Positions 13,436 through 25,509 of a stretch of 64,000 bases of DNA are shown piece by piece. The DNA lies in contig JAEMBT020000001.1 of NCBI GenBank assembly GCA_018873245.2, positions 4,806,001-4,870,000 of the forward strand, in the 5' to 3' direction. Numbering within the stretch: position 1 is the stretch's first letter; every line of letters begins with the position of its first letter. The notes beneath the pieces were generated by a model. The model was not told the origin of the DNA. It did not search any database and saw only the letters and a list, made by a program, of their open reading frames with translations. The position numbers and the translations under genes were made by a program. The DNA comes from Archegozetes longisetosus (taxonomy: Eukaryota; Arthropoda; Arachnida; Sarcoptiformes; Trhypochthoniidae).

Positions 13436-14310
13436 TATTTCTAATAGTCAGGATTAAATATATAAAAAATAGGAACTTTTTGAAAATTTTCGTTAAAAAG
13501 TTTTATTTTCGGAAAATTCGAGAAATAGATTGATCCTATTTTAATTTAGTTAAGTATACGAATTAAATATATAAATAAGCAGATTATTAGTTAAAATATG
13601 CTATATTATGATTTATTTAATTTACTAATCTCAAGGCGAACTCAGGGCGAAAATTGACATTTTTTGTAAGTTCTCAAGTTTAGCGACAAAATGGCTTGGA
13701 AACACTATATATAAAGGCTTTCCTGAGTCTAATAGACGTTAAAGAATTCGGGAATTCCCAATATAAACGCACTAATAATCTACATTACTATCGATACTTG
13801 ATTTTCTGACTAGATCAAAATTAATTGATTAAAAATACTTTTATGATTCAAAATAAGCTTCAAACTAAACCTTAAATTCAATATTAATACTTTCAATTAA
13901 ATGTTTGAAACAGTTCAATCTATGATAAGTAGGTTTATCGTTGGTTCTTATAAGCAGGCTGACCACCTCTCACGTAACTCACGTGATTCTCACGTATTGA
14001 GGGGTCTGACACACGTTTCCTGCATCAGTTACTTGCGTGAGGTGGGAGTCTCACGCATTTAGAAAATTTGCTGAAACTTTAAAATATATGTTAGAAACCA
14101 ATTTTAAAACAAATAATTTCGATTTATAACATAGAATGATATGAAAACATTTATGATACCAAGCGATAAACTGTAAAACAAAATACTTTTATGTAATTTT
14201 TAAGGCTGTCAAAAGTTACTGAATATGAACTTTACTTCAAAAATGTATGCGTAAAAGTTTAATGGGTGTAAAGTTGTAATCACATAAGTTTTCTGCATTT
14301 TTGTCATAAA
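13436..14310. other. AT-rich stretch with a small imperfect palindrome
   Basis: No gene is supported. A short foldback lies at about 13,968-14,053: 'gaccacctctcacgtaact' is complemented by 'agttacttgcgtgaggtggg'. This resembles a small MITE, but I could not define a target duplication. Confidence 0.4.
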
Positions 14311-14919
14311 GTGATGAAAATCTTCAATGAATATCTTCTCAAATTACAAGACAAGTCAATCAATGCAACTAATTTGTACCAAATAATTAGTGAAATGCGA
14401 TCAATAATAAAAAATATAATTGAGCAGAAGCTTATTGGTGTTAAAGTAGCCGATTGTTTAAGCCAAATTTATTTGAATGAGAGACAAAATATTTTAACAA
14501 CGTCTGTCGAAGCATATGACGTACTTTTGAATACTTTGATTAGTGGTTTGGTCAGAGCGGAGGTCTGCATAAAGCCTAACTTTCAGATATCATGTATTGA
14601 GTTTGCTGATCACGTTTCGAAGAATGAGGCGATATTAAAAGCTGCAAATTTGAATAAAAATACACTTTCAAATACAGTAAATTATTTGCTAATAATTGAT
14701 ATAATTCTCAGTAGCAAAATTTTTTATGTAACTCAAATGTTAAATTTATTGATCTCTGGAATTTCATTGAAAAACAACTTACTCCCCCCTTTGTATCAAA
14801 ATTTCACGCAAGTGGCCCGAATCGAGGTGGCCAGCCTGCTTATAAGTCACTTAACATGGACCTTCGAGCTTTACAAATATAAAGTTTTAATGAAACTGAG
14901 AGATACTCTCAATATATAA
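14311..14919 (+). CDS. Unknown 202-residue protein, possibly a hAT-transposase-like fragment
   Basis: One uninterrupted frame begins with ATG and ends just upstream of a TIR element. The start (FNEYLLKLQDKSINATNLY, then SEMRSIIKNIIEQK) resembles the 'LQ...LY...' region seen before the RNase-H domain in some hAT/DUF4371-type transposases. No catalytic or zinc-finger motif is present. The C-terminal half is leucine/isoleucine-rich without clear transmembrane segments. It lies in the copy A-specific, transposon-rich interval and has no counterpart in copy B. It could equally be a lineage-specific host gene. I do not assign a function. Confidence 0.4.
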   Translation: MMKIFNEYLLKLQDKSINATNLYQIISEMRSIIKNIIEQKLIGVKVADCLSQIYLNERQNILTTSVEAYDVLLNTLISGLVRAEVCIKPNFQISCIEFADHVSKNEAILKAANLNKNTLSNTVNYLLIIDIILSSKIFYVTQMLNLLISGISLKNNLLPPLYQNFTQVARIEVASLLISHLTWTFELYKYKVLMKLRDTLNI

Positions 14920-14982
14920 TTTCTTATTATTTATTCAAATAACTAATCGCACATCTTTGCCAATCGTGCAATATCTGATCAC

Positions 14983-16035
14983 ATGAAGAAAGAAGAATGT
15001 CCATTTTAGCCTCCTTTGCGCCATTGTGCTTCCTATATTATTTGATAGATCTCATCGAGTACTACAAGAATATACAACATTTGACCTCAGTTTGTACGTT
15101 CCGTTAGAAGATAAAGACTATTGAAAGTTAAGGAGATTCCCAAAAAACCCGACTATTTTTCACACCTTCAAACCGACATAACGATCATTTGTAAGCTCAT
15201 AGTGGATAGAATAAACATATCTTGGCCTCAACTTGCTAAAACGTATCATTTGGACGATAGAAGACAAAGCCTATAGCTGATACTTTAACAGATATCTGAG
15301 ATATGGGGGTCAATTCATATTAAATCACTCATCCTGAGTCGATGTATTAAAGTTTAGTTTCAATATTTTGAAAGGGTGCTTAGATAAAAAAATTTAATAT
15401 TTTTATAAAAGATTAAAATATGTATATATTCATTTATTCATATTTAAATTGCAAATAGGGGGAAGGGGCAGGACCAACATCCCTCTATGGGGGTTGGTCC
15501 TGTGATCCGGTTGTCTACTTAGCCAGGTGGGTCATACCCTTATAAGAGGGTATGGCTGCCACTACTCTACCTAGTAGGGGAGTGGCACCACCTGGTTTGT
15601 ATGCCCCAGTGCCGGGGTCCTGTTCCCAAGAGGGTTAAGGCTCTCTTTTGGGGCGAGGCAGCGTGGCTATTCGACGAAGGCCTAGTCATCCTGTGAACAG
15701 GGCTGTCCTCTGGACAGTTGCTGACTTGCCTACATTTTAATAATTTAAATCGATTATTTTAATTTTCATATTCTTTTTTATTGTTCTGTCAAATATATTA
15801 AGTTATTTATTTTGCTTCCAGTATCTTTAGTAATTGTTTTTTGTACTAATAACCGTAAAGATATACATTTTACATTTTAGTGTTTTTGCCATCTAGTGGT
15901 TAAAAGAATGTACAAACTAGGATCAAATACTATATATTCTTTTAGTACTCAATGAAATCTATCAAATGATATAGGTGGCGCAGGGGCGCAAAGGGGCTAA
16001 AATCCCTATGATTTGGGCATTCTTATTTCTTTAAA
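14983..16035. mobile_element. TIR element with a GC-rich structured core
   Basis: Inverted ends of roughly 115 bp bracket about 1 kb. The left arm reads gaagaaagaagaatg, then 'ttttagcctcctttgcgcc', 'atttgatagat' and 'gagtactacaagaatata'. The right arm carries the complements at 15,900-16,035. The centre (about 15,455-15,740) is strikingly GC-rich for this window and full of hairpins. There is no long ORF. The superfamily is unclear. I could not fix the target duplication. Confidence 0.65.
15455..15740. other. GC-rich hairpin cluster inside the TIR element
   Basis: Three consecutive hairpins can be drawn by eye: ggaccaac...gttggtcc (about 15,471-15,500), catacccttataagagggtatg (about 15,532-15,554) and gccactactc...gagtggc (about 15,558-15,588). 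More complementary G/C runs follow. The composition differs sharply from the flanking AT-rich DNA. It could be a captured structured RNA or a regulatory core of the element. No product is known to me. Confidence 0.55.
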
Positions 16036-17775
16036 GTACTCGAAAGTTGTCTTAATAACAAAAGTTTTTCAATACGTAAAGTTCAGTTATCGATTCAGTA
16101 CATTCAATACATTTAAATTTTGATTTTTTCTTCATGTTCATATATCTTTGCAGATCTTCATGTGTAACTCCTTAGTTTTTCAGCAGATCTTTCAATTTCC
16201 TAAAGATACTCTTTGGGACAAAATAATTTATTAGAACGTAATAGTTTTATTTTTTAAGCGAAAGATTTCATATTTTATTTATTGGTATTGTATTTTTTAC
16301 TTGTTTCGAAGAACAAATTGATTATCATTTGATACTAAAGTTTTAAAATCATTACGTATTTGCTATAAAACCCTTATTTTCTTTGGTTCTCCGGCATAAA
16401 ATCGAATTAAAAATATCTAATGAAGAAAGATCGAATCAATATCGAAAATAAAAAGATTGGATGCAACATAAGACCGAATACAGTATATTTTTAAATAAAA
16501 ATTTATCTTATTTATATATTATACACTTATTTTCAATTAAATTGAATTTTTAAGTGGGACGGTTAAAGCGCAAAATAACGAACACTTAGGGAGTAAAATT
16601 TGTTGTTCGTTATAACATGCTTTATGATATATCGAAAGTTGGCAACTTTTAGGGCGTTTGAGTAATAATGTCAATACAATAAATAGAATTACCTACTAAA
16701 TATCCAGTTACTTTCGTCTATATATTTTTCTTAAAGACATTAAGATACGAAATTTTCTTTTCTATAAAATGGAAGATTTCGGGGACATTTTCTTTGAAAT
16801 TATTAGTTTTAAAGCATTTAAAAATCAGAATATTATATCAGTCTAAAGTTGAAAACTTGATTTTAATATTTTAATATTTGTGAAAGCTATATAAAAAATA
16901 TACTATATATCGAATGTATGCAAACTTCATTATACCTAAAATATGTTTGCTATATCGAAATGTCTTTTATATCGAGCTTCTACTGTACTTCGTCAAAGAT
17001 TCGAATATATTTTCTTACGTACGAAATTATATAAATTTAATCTATCATTTAATATTTTTCTGTATAAAAATTATAAACTTGATTAGTTCGAACTAAAAAG
17101 ATTCGCTCTAATAATTTATTTTTAACTTTTGATATATATTTGACCCTATTCTGCATTCAATCGTATATCGCATTTGATCTTATGTCGTAATACCATTTGT
17201 TTTGCTTAACCTTTTGACAATTTCAGTGAAGCCCTCAAGTATAAAAGCTTAAAGTTTTCTCGGTTATGACGTTTCATAAATATATCCAATGATACACTCT
17301 TTAATTTTATTAAATATACCCTTAAAATATTATAAATTCCACTCCGACACATTTGCATCTCAAAGAATAAAACTTTCTTTCGATGAGACTCGGAAGAGAG
17401 TTTTGGTAATATACGTGCTATTGCGGAACATTTGGCAATGCTATGATCAGAGTACTATTATTGATAACTTCACATACTGATTCATATGACAAAAACTTAT
17501 TGTTATTAAAACCACAGATAATAAATCGAGACAATCGCTATGTTTTTATCAAAATTACCAGCTTTTGATGATTTATCTCCTAATTATAAATTTATTAATA
17601 AATTGTTTGAGGTGATAGCAAAAGCCTGAAATGAGTTTATATATAGCGTCATTTTTCTTTAATGAAAGTAACCATATTTTTGCTTGAAAGAACGTGCAAG
17701 AGTAATTTTCACAATGCTATAACTTATCCAAGTTTTTGTTTATAATTGGTTTGAATGAGATTTGTTTATATATAA
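16036..17775. other. Region upstream of HEPN/MYND gene copy A
   Basis: Homology with copy B resumes at about 16,255 (with 42,062) and stops at about 16,375. About 830 bp then has no match in copy B. It resumes from about 17,210 to the gene start. The extra 830 bp is AT-rich and has no clear transposon ends. On the minus strand at about 17,200-17,420 a degraded frame (CRSGIYNILR) matches one at 42169-42384. It faintly resembles a Tc1-type helix-turn-helix and is too weak to call. Confidence 0.4.
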
Positions 17776-20700
17776 ATGGAGATCAATATAGATTTCAATA
17801 ATTATTTTAAGCTACAACTATTGATAAATAAAGCGACAGTTGTATTGAGACATATTTTTATGAAGAGATGGAAACAAATGAGTGGGAACGAATGGATAAA
17901 CTCACAAGAATATGGAAAAGAATTCATTAATGGAAAGGGACATAAAACATATCAATCAGTCGGAAATATGCAGCGAAGATGTCTAGAAAGTGGAGATCTG
18001 AACAAATGTGATCTTAACCTAATCGCTAATATGTTAAGAACTGTTGAATTCAGTATTCCTGGACCACAAAATGAAGAGTTTCAGAAAGAGATAAAGAAAG
18101 AGAATGATAAAATCAAAATATTGACTGAAATTAGAAATAAATGGGCTCATAATCCAAACATGAAGATAAATGACGATGAATTTAGTGAACTATGGAATGA
18201 AACAGTTCTTATTCTGGTTTCATTTGGAGAATCAGAAGAAGAGTTAGAACTTATGAAGGCTAGTTCGACAGTTGATCAAATCAATAAAACTGAAATCAGT
18301 GAAGAAAACAGAGCTAAAGCTAAACAATTGAAAGAAATAGGTAAAACTCTTTTGTTTAAAACACGAAAATTAGTGTAGATTCAGTAAAAATCAATTAGTT
18401 AATAAAGAATTGTATTTTTCATGAGTAGGTAATGTTCTTTTCAAAAACAAGAAATTTACTGAAGCTATTGATAAATACACAGAAGCACTGGCACTTTCAG
18501 GCATAAGCAGTCAAGATATGGCTATTTTGTATTCAAATCGATCAACCGCCTATCTTAGTTTAAATAAGAATGAAATTGGTGTCAAATCAATTTCAATAAA
18601 CATCACTACTGACCACAGTGACTTTAGATATTTGGCTCTATTAGACGCTAAACAGTCTTTAGAGTTGAGTCCGTTTTGGTGGAGAGCATACTATCGAATT
18701 GGTTGTGCTTATCAAGCATTGAATAAGTATTCAAAAGCTATTCACCACTTCAACAGAGCGCTAGCTATAGAACCAACTAATGAAGAAATCAAAACTGTAA
18801 GAGACTTGTGTAGATTGAAATTAGGACGAGAAATGCGTTTCGAACATTTGGATAAGAGATTTTACCCACAATCAACTGCTGAATGTTTGGAGAAACTCAA
18901 TGAAACTGGTTTTAGCATCACAGCTGATATGCTTGAAGAAATGGAAAAAATGTTGATAGAAGAAAATGATCCGGCTGCTGATGTGATTCGTGCACATAGA
19001 TATAAGGATGGTATCGATAGTGTTAAACAAGACTATGAAATGGCCGCAAAATACTATGGAAAGGCTGCAAATAAAGGAAATGCAGAGGCGATATATAATC
19101 TAGCGCTTTTGACAAACAGAGGATTAGGTGTGGAACTAGATCACAAATTAGCGATTAAACTATTAGAAAAAGCTGCTAAAGAACCGCCAAAGATTCACAA
19201 TTTGGCTAATATAGGTGTTATGGAAGCACAGCACACGTTAGGCCTGTACTATGAAGAAGGTGTTGGAGTTTCCAAAGATCCAGTAATGGCAATGTATTGG
19301 TATTTGAAAGCTTCTGAAAACGGATCAGCCAATTCTGCCAATAACATTGGGCTTATGTATATGAATGGTAAAGGGGTTGAAGTAGACCTCATAAAAGCGG
19401 AGCAATATCTTAATTTAGCCGCTTCTCGAAGAGATCCAAACGCTATGGAAAACTTAGCATATTATTACTTAAGAACTGGAGACATAGAAACTGCTCGCAT
19501 TTGGTATAAGATAGCCATAGAAAATGGTAACAGACACGCGGAACTATTCGAACAGGACTTCGAAGAATCTGCTGCAGACATTGAGAAGGATAAAAATCTT
19601 CAGCTTATTTCGAAATTTGAATCTGAGAATGGACTCAATTCTGATGGTTTGACAGTAAAAAAACGCTTAAAACGATTGATGACTTATAATGCTCCTCATG
19701 GAGTGAAAGAAATAATGAAAGATTTGTTTGAATTTGTCTCAAATCGAAAGTCAGCAAAACTACCTTTGGAATTATCATATAGATTTCCCAAATATGATTT
19801 TTCAACAATTAATGAATACACAGAAAAAGGATCATTAACTGCACAAAAAATGAGAACTGCTTCAAATTATTTCATGTTTGCAATGCTTACTTTGCTAGAG
19901 ATACACGAATCCAAATTAGAATCAGAAGAAATGCGTAACAATTTTGTACAAAACTTCGCCAATTCTGTACGCATTGAAGAAATTGTGGCAAATATTCCTC
20001 TGAATTTTAAGGCAAAAGCTGTGGAGTTGGTCATTGAAATATTGAAGAAAGAGAGAAAATCTAAATCCCAATCAGATATTGATGCACGTGTTTGTTATGC
20101 TCACTTACACGCAAACTCGTTGGATGAAACAATTGATTTTCTCAAAGAATGCCAAAAGAAATATCCAGATGAACCGTTCTTCTATCGTATTTGTGGCTGT
20201 TTGTATGGCTTCAATAAAAATTACAGTAAAGGCTTGATTGAGTTAAATAAAGCTCTCATTCTCTCGCCAGATGATTTTGAAATTATGTATAATAGGGCAG
20301 CAATGATGAGATTGGATAAGAAAAGTGACTTTAATGACAAAATTGATGCATATTTGGGTTTCTTAGATGTTGCTCCAAAAGATCACCGAAAAGTACCAGA
20401 ATCTTATTATGCGATCGCAACACTATTCTTGGTAAAAGACTCTAATATGGAAAAATAGTAAATGTTGCGAAAGTACTTCCTAAATACATTTCAGAAGTGA
20501 AGGTTTATTACGAGAAGGGCCTAGAAGCCGAAAAGATTCAGTTGCCTTTCTTTCTACCATATCAATCAAATAACAAATCAATATTAGATATTTTAATCAA
20601 AATGTCTAATTTAAAACCTGATATTAAGCTTAGATCGGATGGTACAGAAAATCCATCGAATAAGGAATCAGAAAACATCTTTAATAATGAGAAGTTAACA

Positions 20701-21306
20701 GATCCCAATCGTATTGAACTAATTCGGGCTCATAGAGAATATTACTCACAAATAGGAGAAATTATGAGCAAACCCAATACTTTTTCACTCAATACGACTT
20801 TACCAGCACTGAACCAACAAAAGGCACCAAAATCTATTGTAGGATTGAAGCCAATAAACTTGAAAAATATGGATCCGACTAAAGATCATGTTTATGAAGG
20901 ATATGTTATGCAAATTACTTTCATTGAAGATGCCATAACTGGAACTTATTCCATAGTAACTTTAATTGAAGATGAAAACGGTGACACTCAGAGATGTTTT
21001 ATATATAACTTTGAACATGAAACCAATGACTCAATAGTACAAAAAACTTATGGATTTGGATGTAAAATGAGTTTGATTAATCCTTATATGAGAATGGCTC
21101 ATGATAGAAAACCTGCTATTCGTGTCGATGATCCTCAATCTCTCATTAAAATTGGAATCGATTCAAATATTGAGAACATGTGTCGTTATTGCCTGAAAGC
21201 AAGTGCAAAAAGTGTTTGTGGTAGGTGTAGAAAAGCATGTTATTGCGATCGTAATTGTCAACTAAAAGATTGGAAACAATACAAACATAAGTTTATTTGT
21301 AAATAA
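17776..21306 (+). pseudogene. HEPN-TPR-Sel1-MYND protein, copy A (split)
   Basis: Exon 1 is 17776-18340 (HEPN region). Intron 18341-18428 has donor GTAAAA and an acceptor at gagtag. Exon 2 runs from 18429 to a TAG at 20456-20458. The protein is nearly identical to copy B up to ...YYAIATLF. Then copy B's lysine-rich linker is replaced here by sequence with a stop and a frame change. The second half, with the C-terminal MYND finger (CRYCLKASAKSVCGRC), continues in another frame at 20497-21306. A GT...AG pair around the break (ttcttg/GTAAAA to TTTCAG) does not restore the frame. The 5' part could still make a protein of about 865 residues without MYND. Confidence 0.75.
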
Positions 21307-21399
21307 GTTGTTTGGCTGATCTTTTGATTCAACTTTCGAATAAATGTTGCTAATGTTAGTCTAGATCCAATAAGGAATAAAACAATAATAATAAAGTAG

Positions 21400-22148
21400 T
21401 TTATTGATATCATTAATAGTCGTTATCACAATTAATTAAGCACGAACGATATGTTAAATTTGTTGTTCAATTTAGAGATCATGAATAAAAAATATAGATT
21501 ACACTAAATATTAAAACCTCTTATTGTGAAGATTTATTCAAATCTCATCTTCATTTCAATTTTATTGGTTATATCACTGAATATTTTGGAAAAATTTTGA
21601 TAACTTTGTTATAATATCATCGAACCAGAAAGTAGATGTGCACCATAAAGAGCTTTTCCTGTATCTGTTCTCTGCACATTCATTCTCTGAACTGAACTAG
21701 ACTAAATTTGCAAATTTTAAAATCATATGAAACCTACTTCTAAACACTTTCAGTTCGGTAGCCTCCTGGCAATTGTATGAACTACCTGAATTACAAATTG
21801 CTTCCGATCGCTAGCGATCGTTTATAGTCGGCATACCGTTAGTGCTTTTTATTTGAGATCGCAAAGCCAGTCTATAATATAGTACTTTAACGAGATTTCA
21901 CACTAGTGCGAGTTTTATCGTTTATAGAAAAATTCATTGTCTTTCAGCTATATCGTTATTTAAGAAAGATTTACCCTACGACCAGTTCTTTTTGATCAAT
22001 ACTTTGATTAACACCAGGAAATAAAAGAGATAAGATTTATTAAACTTGTAGGCAGTTATGGGAAAATGGTAGAATGAAGCTGTCGTCTCAATTGGTATGT
22101 TATGTGAAATAACTTTATTTGCTTTGAGTAGTTGCTATGCAGAATGTA
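21400..22148. other. Spacer between duplication copies, left part
   Basis: AT-rich, with no supported gene. It begins where similarity to the 3' flank of copy B (about 46,350) ends. Confidence 0.4.
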
Positions 22149-22149
22149 T

Positions 22150-23986
22150 AGTGCACGACATAAGTGTATCACGATTTGAAATTTTTTAAGAGCTTCTTGT
22201 AGGGTGGACGGAATTTTTTCTTACCTGGAATTTAAGATTAAGGTGAGGGCATAGATGTCTAGACAGATTTTGACCGGTCTAGTCCGGCCCGTTCGCGTGC
22301 AATAATGCAAATATGCGAAAACAGGTTTTTAAAGTGCGCGATAAATACATCACGCTTATCATTGAAGCCATCAAACTCCGTTTTTATTACTAATTTAGTA
22401 CAATTTTTGGACATCATCACAAAACTAGCCAATGTAAGACCTCCTTTGCTTATATTGACGCCAACGCGTCTATTCCCCTATATGTTGTTTTACTTTAGAC
22501 TCCATTAGATACATAGCCCATCCCCCTAACCAAGTGTATTGAACCACTCTCTATAGACCCAACCCACAAAGTGAACTCTGTTCCCAGTATATATATATCG
22601 CTCGACTATAGAACAACACACATGTAATAAGTTTTCACAAATAAAGACAAAGAAATTGATGAAAAAGGCATGCTTTATTCATTCTCCATTTTAGTCAATT
22701 GTCGTGAGGAAAGTTCGCGACAATATAATTAACGTATTCTTCATTATATAACATGCCGAAGGGTGTCCAACTGAGTCTTGTCAAGCAAGGCCAAATCGTG
22801 GCCTTCCTCGACCAAGGGAGCAACCAAACCGAAATTGAGAAGAAGCTAAAGCAGGACCGATCCACCATCAGTAAGTTTCCAGAGGATCTCGAGAACTGCG
22901 GCCAAAGAAAGCATCCAGGTTCACCAAGAACAATTTACAAAAGAGTGTAGCAGCCGATTCTGAGAGCGGCCAGCACTCGTAGACTATCCGAAAATCAGAT
23001 TTTGGTGGCGCAAAAGGTCCCTCTAAGTACTAGAAGTGTTCAGAGGGCTATCGGTTTGTCGCAACACATGAGATACCAGAATAGGGAAAAGTAAATGAGG
23101 CTGGAATTAAGACACATCCAAGCGTGGCTGACTTGAGGCAAACCATCGGTGTCCTGGACCACTATGTGACGAACTGTCATCTTCAGCAACAAGAAGAAAT
23201 TGATTCTCTATTGCCCTGGTGATTACCAATACTATTAGCCTAAACTGTGGGAGGAACCGCAGTACTACTTCAAAAGAGTTCAGGGAGGACGTTTTGTTAT
23301 AGTCTGGGCTGCCTTCGGGTATAATGGGAAACCAACCATTGCTTTTCTAGATGGTCTGCAGAATGCAGCAGCATACCAGAAAGTCCTCCATCAGCATCTC
23401 CTTCACTTTTCGGGTTGAATTAGTGGTCGTAACTAGAAGCTTCAGCAGAACAACGCGTCAATAGATACCACGACGACGACAACGAAAAAGTAGTTCCGGT
23501 ACCTCTGAGTTTGGGTTCTGGACTAGTCAACGAATAGCCCAGATCTTAATCGTATTGAAAATCTCTCGAAACCTTTGGTTCGGCTTGTATATGCTGGTGG
23601 CCGTCAATACATCACTACCGAACTTAAGGCTGCAATTGAGTCTTCTAGGGAGCAGATCCAGTTGCCCGAACTCTAGAATCTGATTCAATCGATACCCCGA
23701 CGTATAATCCAGCTTCTTAAGAAGAATGGTAAGATCATAAATTATTAATCATCTTCTTTAAATCAACTAATGGTATGCATGATATATTTATGTCGCACCC
23801 TAAAATCTTAAAAAATTAATTTTTCGGTCACTGCTGCGTTGGGTTTGAGGGTAGGAAATCGAAACTTTGTGATCATTTGTTTTCTGGTTTTGAACTATCG
23901 GTCAAATTATTTTTGTGTTATTTAGTGTTAATAAAAAGTTATTAAAAAATTTTCATAGCATGATATATTTATGTTGCGCACTTTAC
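22150..23986 (+). mobile_element. Degraded Tc1-like transposon with IR/DR ends
   Basis: Four copies of a ~20-bp repeat mark the ends. Left outer at about 22,151 (gtgcacgacataagtgtatc) and left inner at about 22,334 (gtgcgcgataaatacatcac) face right inner at about 23,788-23,808 (gatatatttatgtcgcaccc) and right outer at about 23,962-23,983 (atatatttatgttgcgcac). Each inner repeat lies about 180 bp from its outer partner. This is the inverted-repeat/direct-repeat layout known from Sleeping Beauty and Minos. It holds a broken transposase. Confidence 0.75.
22753..23700 (+). pseudogene. Tc1-like transposase relic
   Basis: The frame starts MPKGVQLSLVKQGQIVAF and continues with RSTISKFPEDLENCG and a GSPRT hook, matching the N-terminal helix-turn-helix of Tc1-type transposases. 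It stops at 22,948. Further pieces are readable in other frames, such as RRLSENQIL and KPTIAFLDGLQNAAAYQ (the latter is typical of the region before the second catalytic aspartate). Several stops and frameshifts are present, so it is inactive. Confidence 0.75.
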
Positions 23987-24332
23987 GGATGTCACATAAA
24001 ATCTGTCCTAATCTTTAAAAAAAAATATCAAAGGGAGAATCAAAGCTAATTTTTCAAACAATAATAAGTAATTTTATTGAGTAATTTAAGAGAATAAGTT
24101 TTTTTGAAGTATCTTATTATAAACTGAATATGTGAATGAAAATACGTCTCAATCAATAATAAAACATGAAACTAAAGGTGAGGTTTACAATGGACTATGA
24201 ATTAGAATTAGTATCATTAAATAAGGCGATAAAATGAATATAATTCATGTTTAGAAAAGTTTACAGTTATTTAACTATTAAATTATTGAATAATCTAGAA
24301 AAAATTGAAAAACCAAAATAAAATATATTAGC

Positions 24333-25012
24333 ATGTTCAATAAGTTCCTAGAATCAGAGAAACCACTGAATTTTTCAGATTTTTCTCAGTAAATTATTCA
24401 AATATGACCTAAATAATGATGGTTGACCTGATCCATCTGTTTCTACCACTTGTCGAAGATTTGATGCATTCCTTTTTATGAATTCTCCAAAGAGAGAGAA
24501 AATTACAAAAATGTTGGCAGACTTAACACAAACCTCCACCATGTCGAGGTTATTTCACACAACTCGATGCAATCTTCCAGTTGACACTTTGACATGTTCA
24601 GCTAATTGACTGACCCGGTTGCTTGGATCTCTCATTCAGAGGATTTCGACTGTAGGCTTGGGTTTTACGGTGATGTTTTCGAATCCACCTCCGATAATCT
24701 CATCAGAAAAAACCTGATTAACCAGATCAGACAATAAGCAGGAATAGTGAATATGTTAACGGGAGATAAGCATCAAGTTATGAGCAGTTTTAATCAAATG
24801 ACGAAAGCTTTTATCCAAAAAGTCCCCTCACTTGCCGTTTACTTCTTTTTTTCAATGGAGAAGAGAATTTTAAAAATTTGTTTGATAATTAGTAGAAAAA
24901 GATGGGTCAGTTCAATTATCCTCATTTAGGTTATATTTGAATAATTTACTGAGAAAAGTCTGAAAAATTCAGTAGATTCTCTGATTCTAGGAACTTATTG
25001 AACATACTAATA
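24333..25012 (-). mobile_element. Internally deleted mariner-type element
   Basis: Inverted ends of about 90 bp: atgttcaataagttcctaga at the left and its complement at about 24,985-25,004, both inside 'attag...ctaat' contexts. On the minus strand the interior reads KPKPTVEILRMRDPSNRVSQ and LAEHVKVSTGRLHRVVR. This resembles the second helix-turn-helix of DD37E-type mariner transposases. No catalytic part remains in 680 bp. Confidence 0.65.
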
Positions 25013-25227
25013 TTTGACTCCAGAAGACTTGACTTGACGAACGAGGTAGAATAAAAAACCCATAATATATCAATAGACTTGTTAATCATAGTATTTGTTA
25101 TAGTAAGATTTAAATCATTGCTCAATTCAGTCGAATCTATGAGCTATGATTTGTCACAAGTATTTTCCTCATTCAACTCTTATCAAATTGTTGTTCTTGC
25201 ATACTACTGTTGGTTCAATATTGTTTA

Positions 25228-25508
25228 TTACACCAATTTTACAATAGCTATCAAATTGTGTCCATTAAAACCATTTACATTAAGTAATGTTAATTGACAT
25301 CCTTCCAAACTATTGCTCCCATTTCCAATTTGCCCATAAGCATTGTGACCCCACGCGTATATCTCACTAACAGTTTTTAGTACAAGAGTATGCTCATATC
25401 CACAGTCGACGTTAATGATTTGCTTATCAATTGCGTATCTATGCAATTCTAATTTATGTAACTTTCTCTCTTGTTTTCCATTCCCTAAGGATCCATCATA
25501 ATTTCTAA
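25228..25508 (-). pseudogene. RCC1-repeat gene fragment
   Basis: The minus-strand frame contains VDCGYEHTLVLKTVSEIYAWG followed by NAYGQIGNGS, the core of an RCC1/RCBTB beta-propeller blade. An upstream partial blade (DGSLGNGKQERKLHKLELHRYA) is in frame. The frame stops at 25,228; +1-frame sequence beyond it still reads KIGVINNIEPTVVC. Only about one and a half blades of an expected seven are present, with no start codon. It is a gene fragment, perhaps left by rearrangement in the spacer between the duplicates. Confidence 0.7.
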
Positions 25509-25509
25509 A

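Larger units (their letters stand above)
3876..21400. repeat. Segmental duplication, copy A
   Basis: This block is repeated in direct orientation at 29497-46350. It carries three genes in the same order: GH16-like (-), YWTD/EGF receptor (-), HEPN-TPR-MYND (+). Similarity is high in exons, introns and intergenic DNA. It is interrupted by copy-specific transposons: no similarity is seen between about 11,050 and 16,255 here and 38,960-42,062 in copy B. Copy A also has an extra ~830 bp at about 16,376-17,209. The left limit is 'gatgtttct' at 3876; the right limit is about 21,400. Confidence 0.9.

Noticed and set aside
20427-20496. Possible intron explaining the split of HEPN/MYND copy A
   Set aside because: A GTAAAA...TTTCAG pair exists, but joining there leads to an immediate stop, and copy B has coding sequence at this place. 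Treated as a disabling change.
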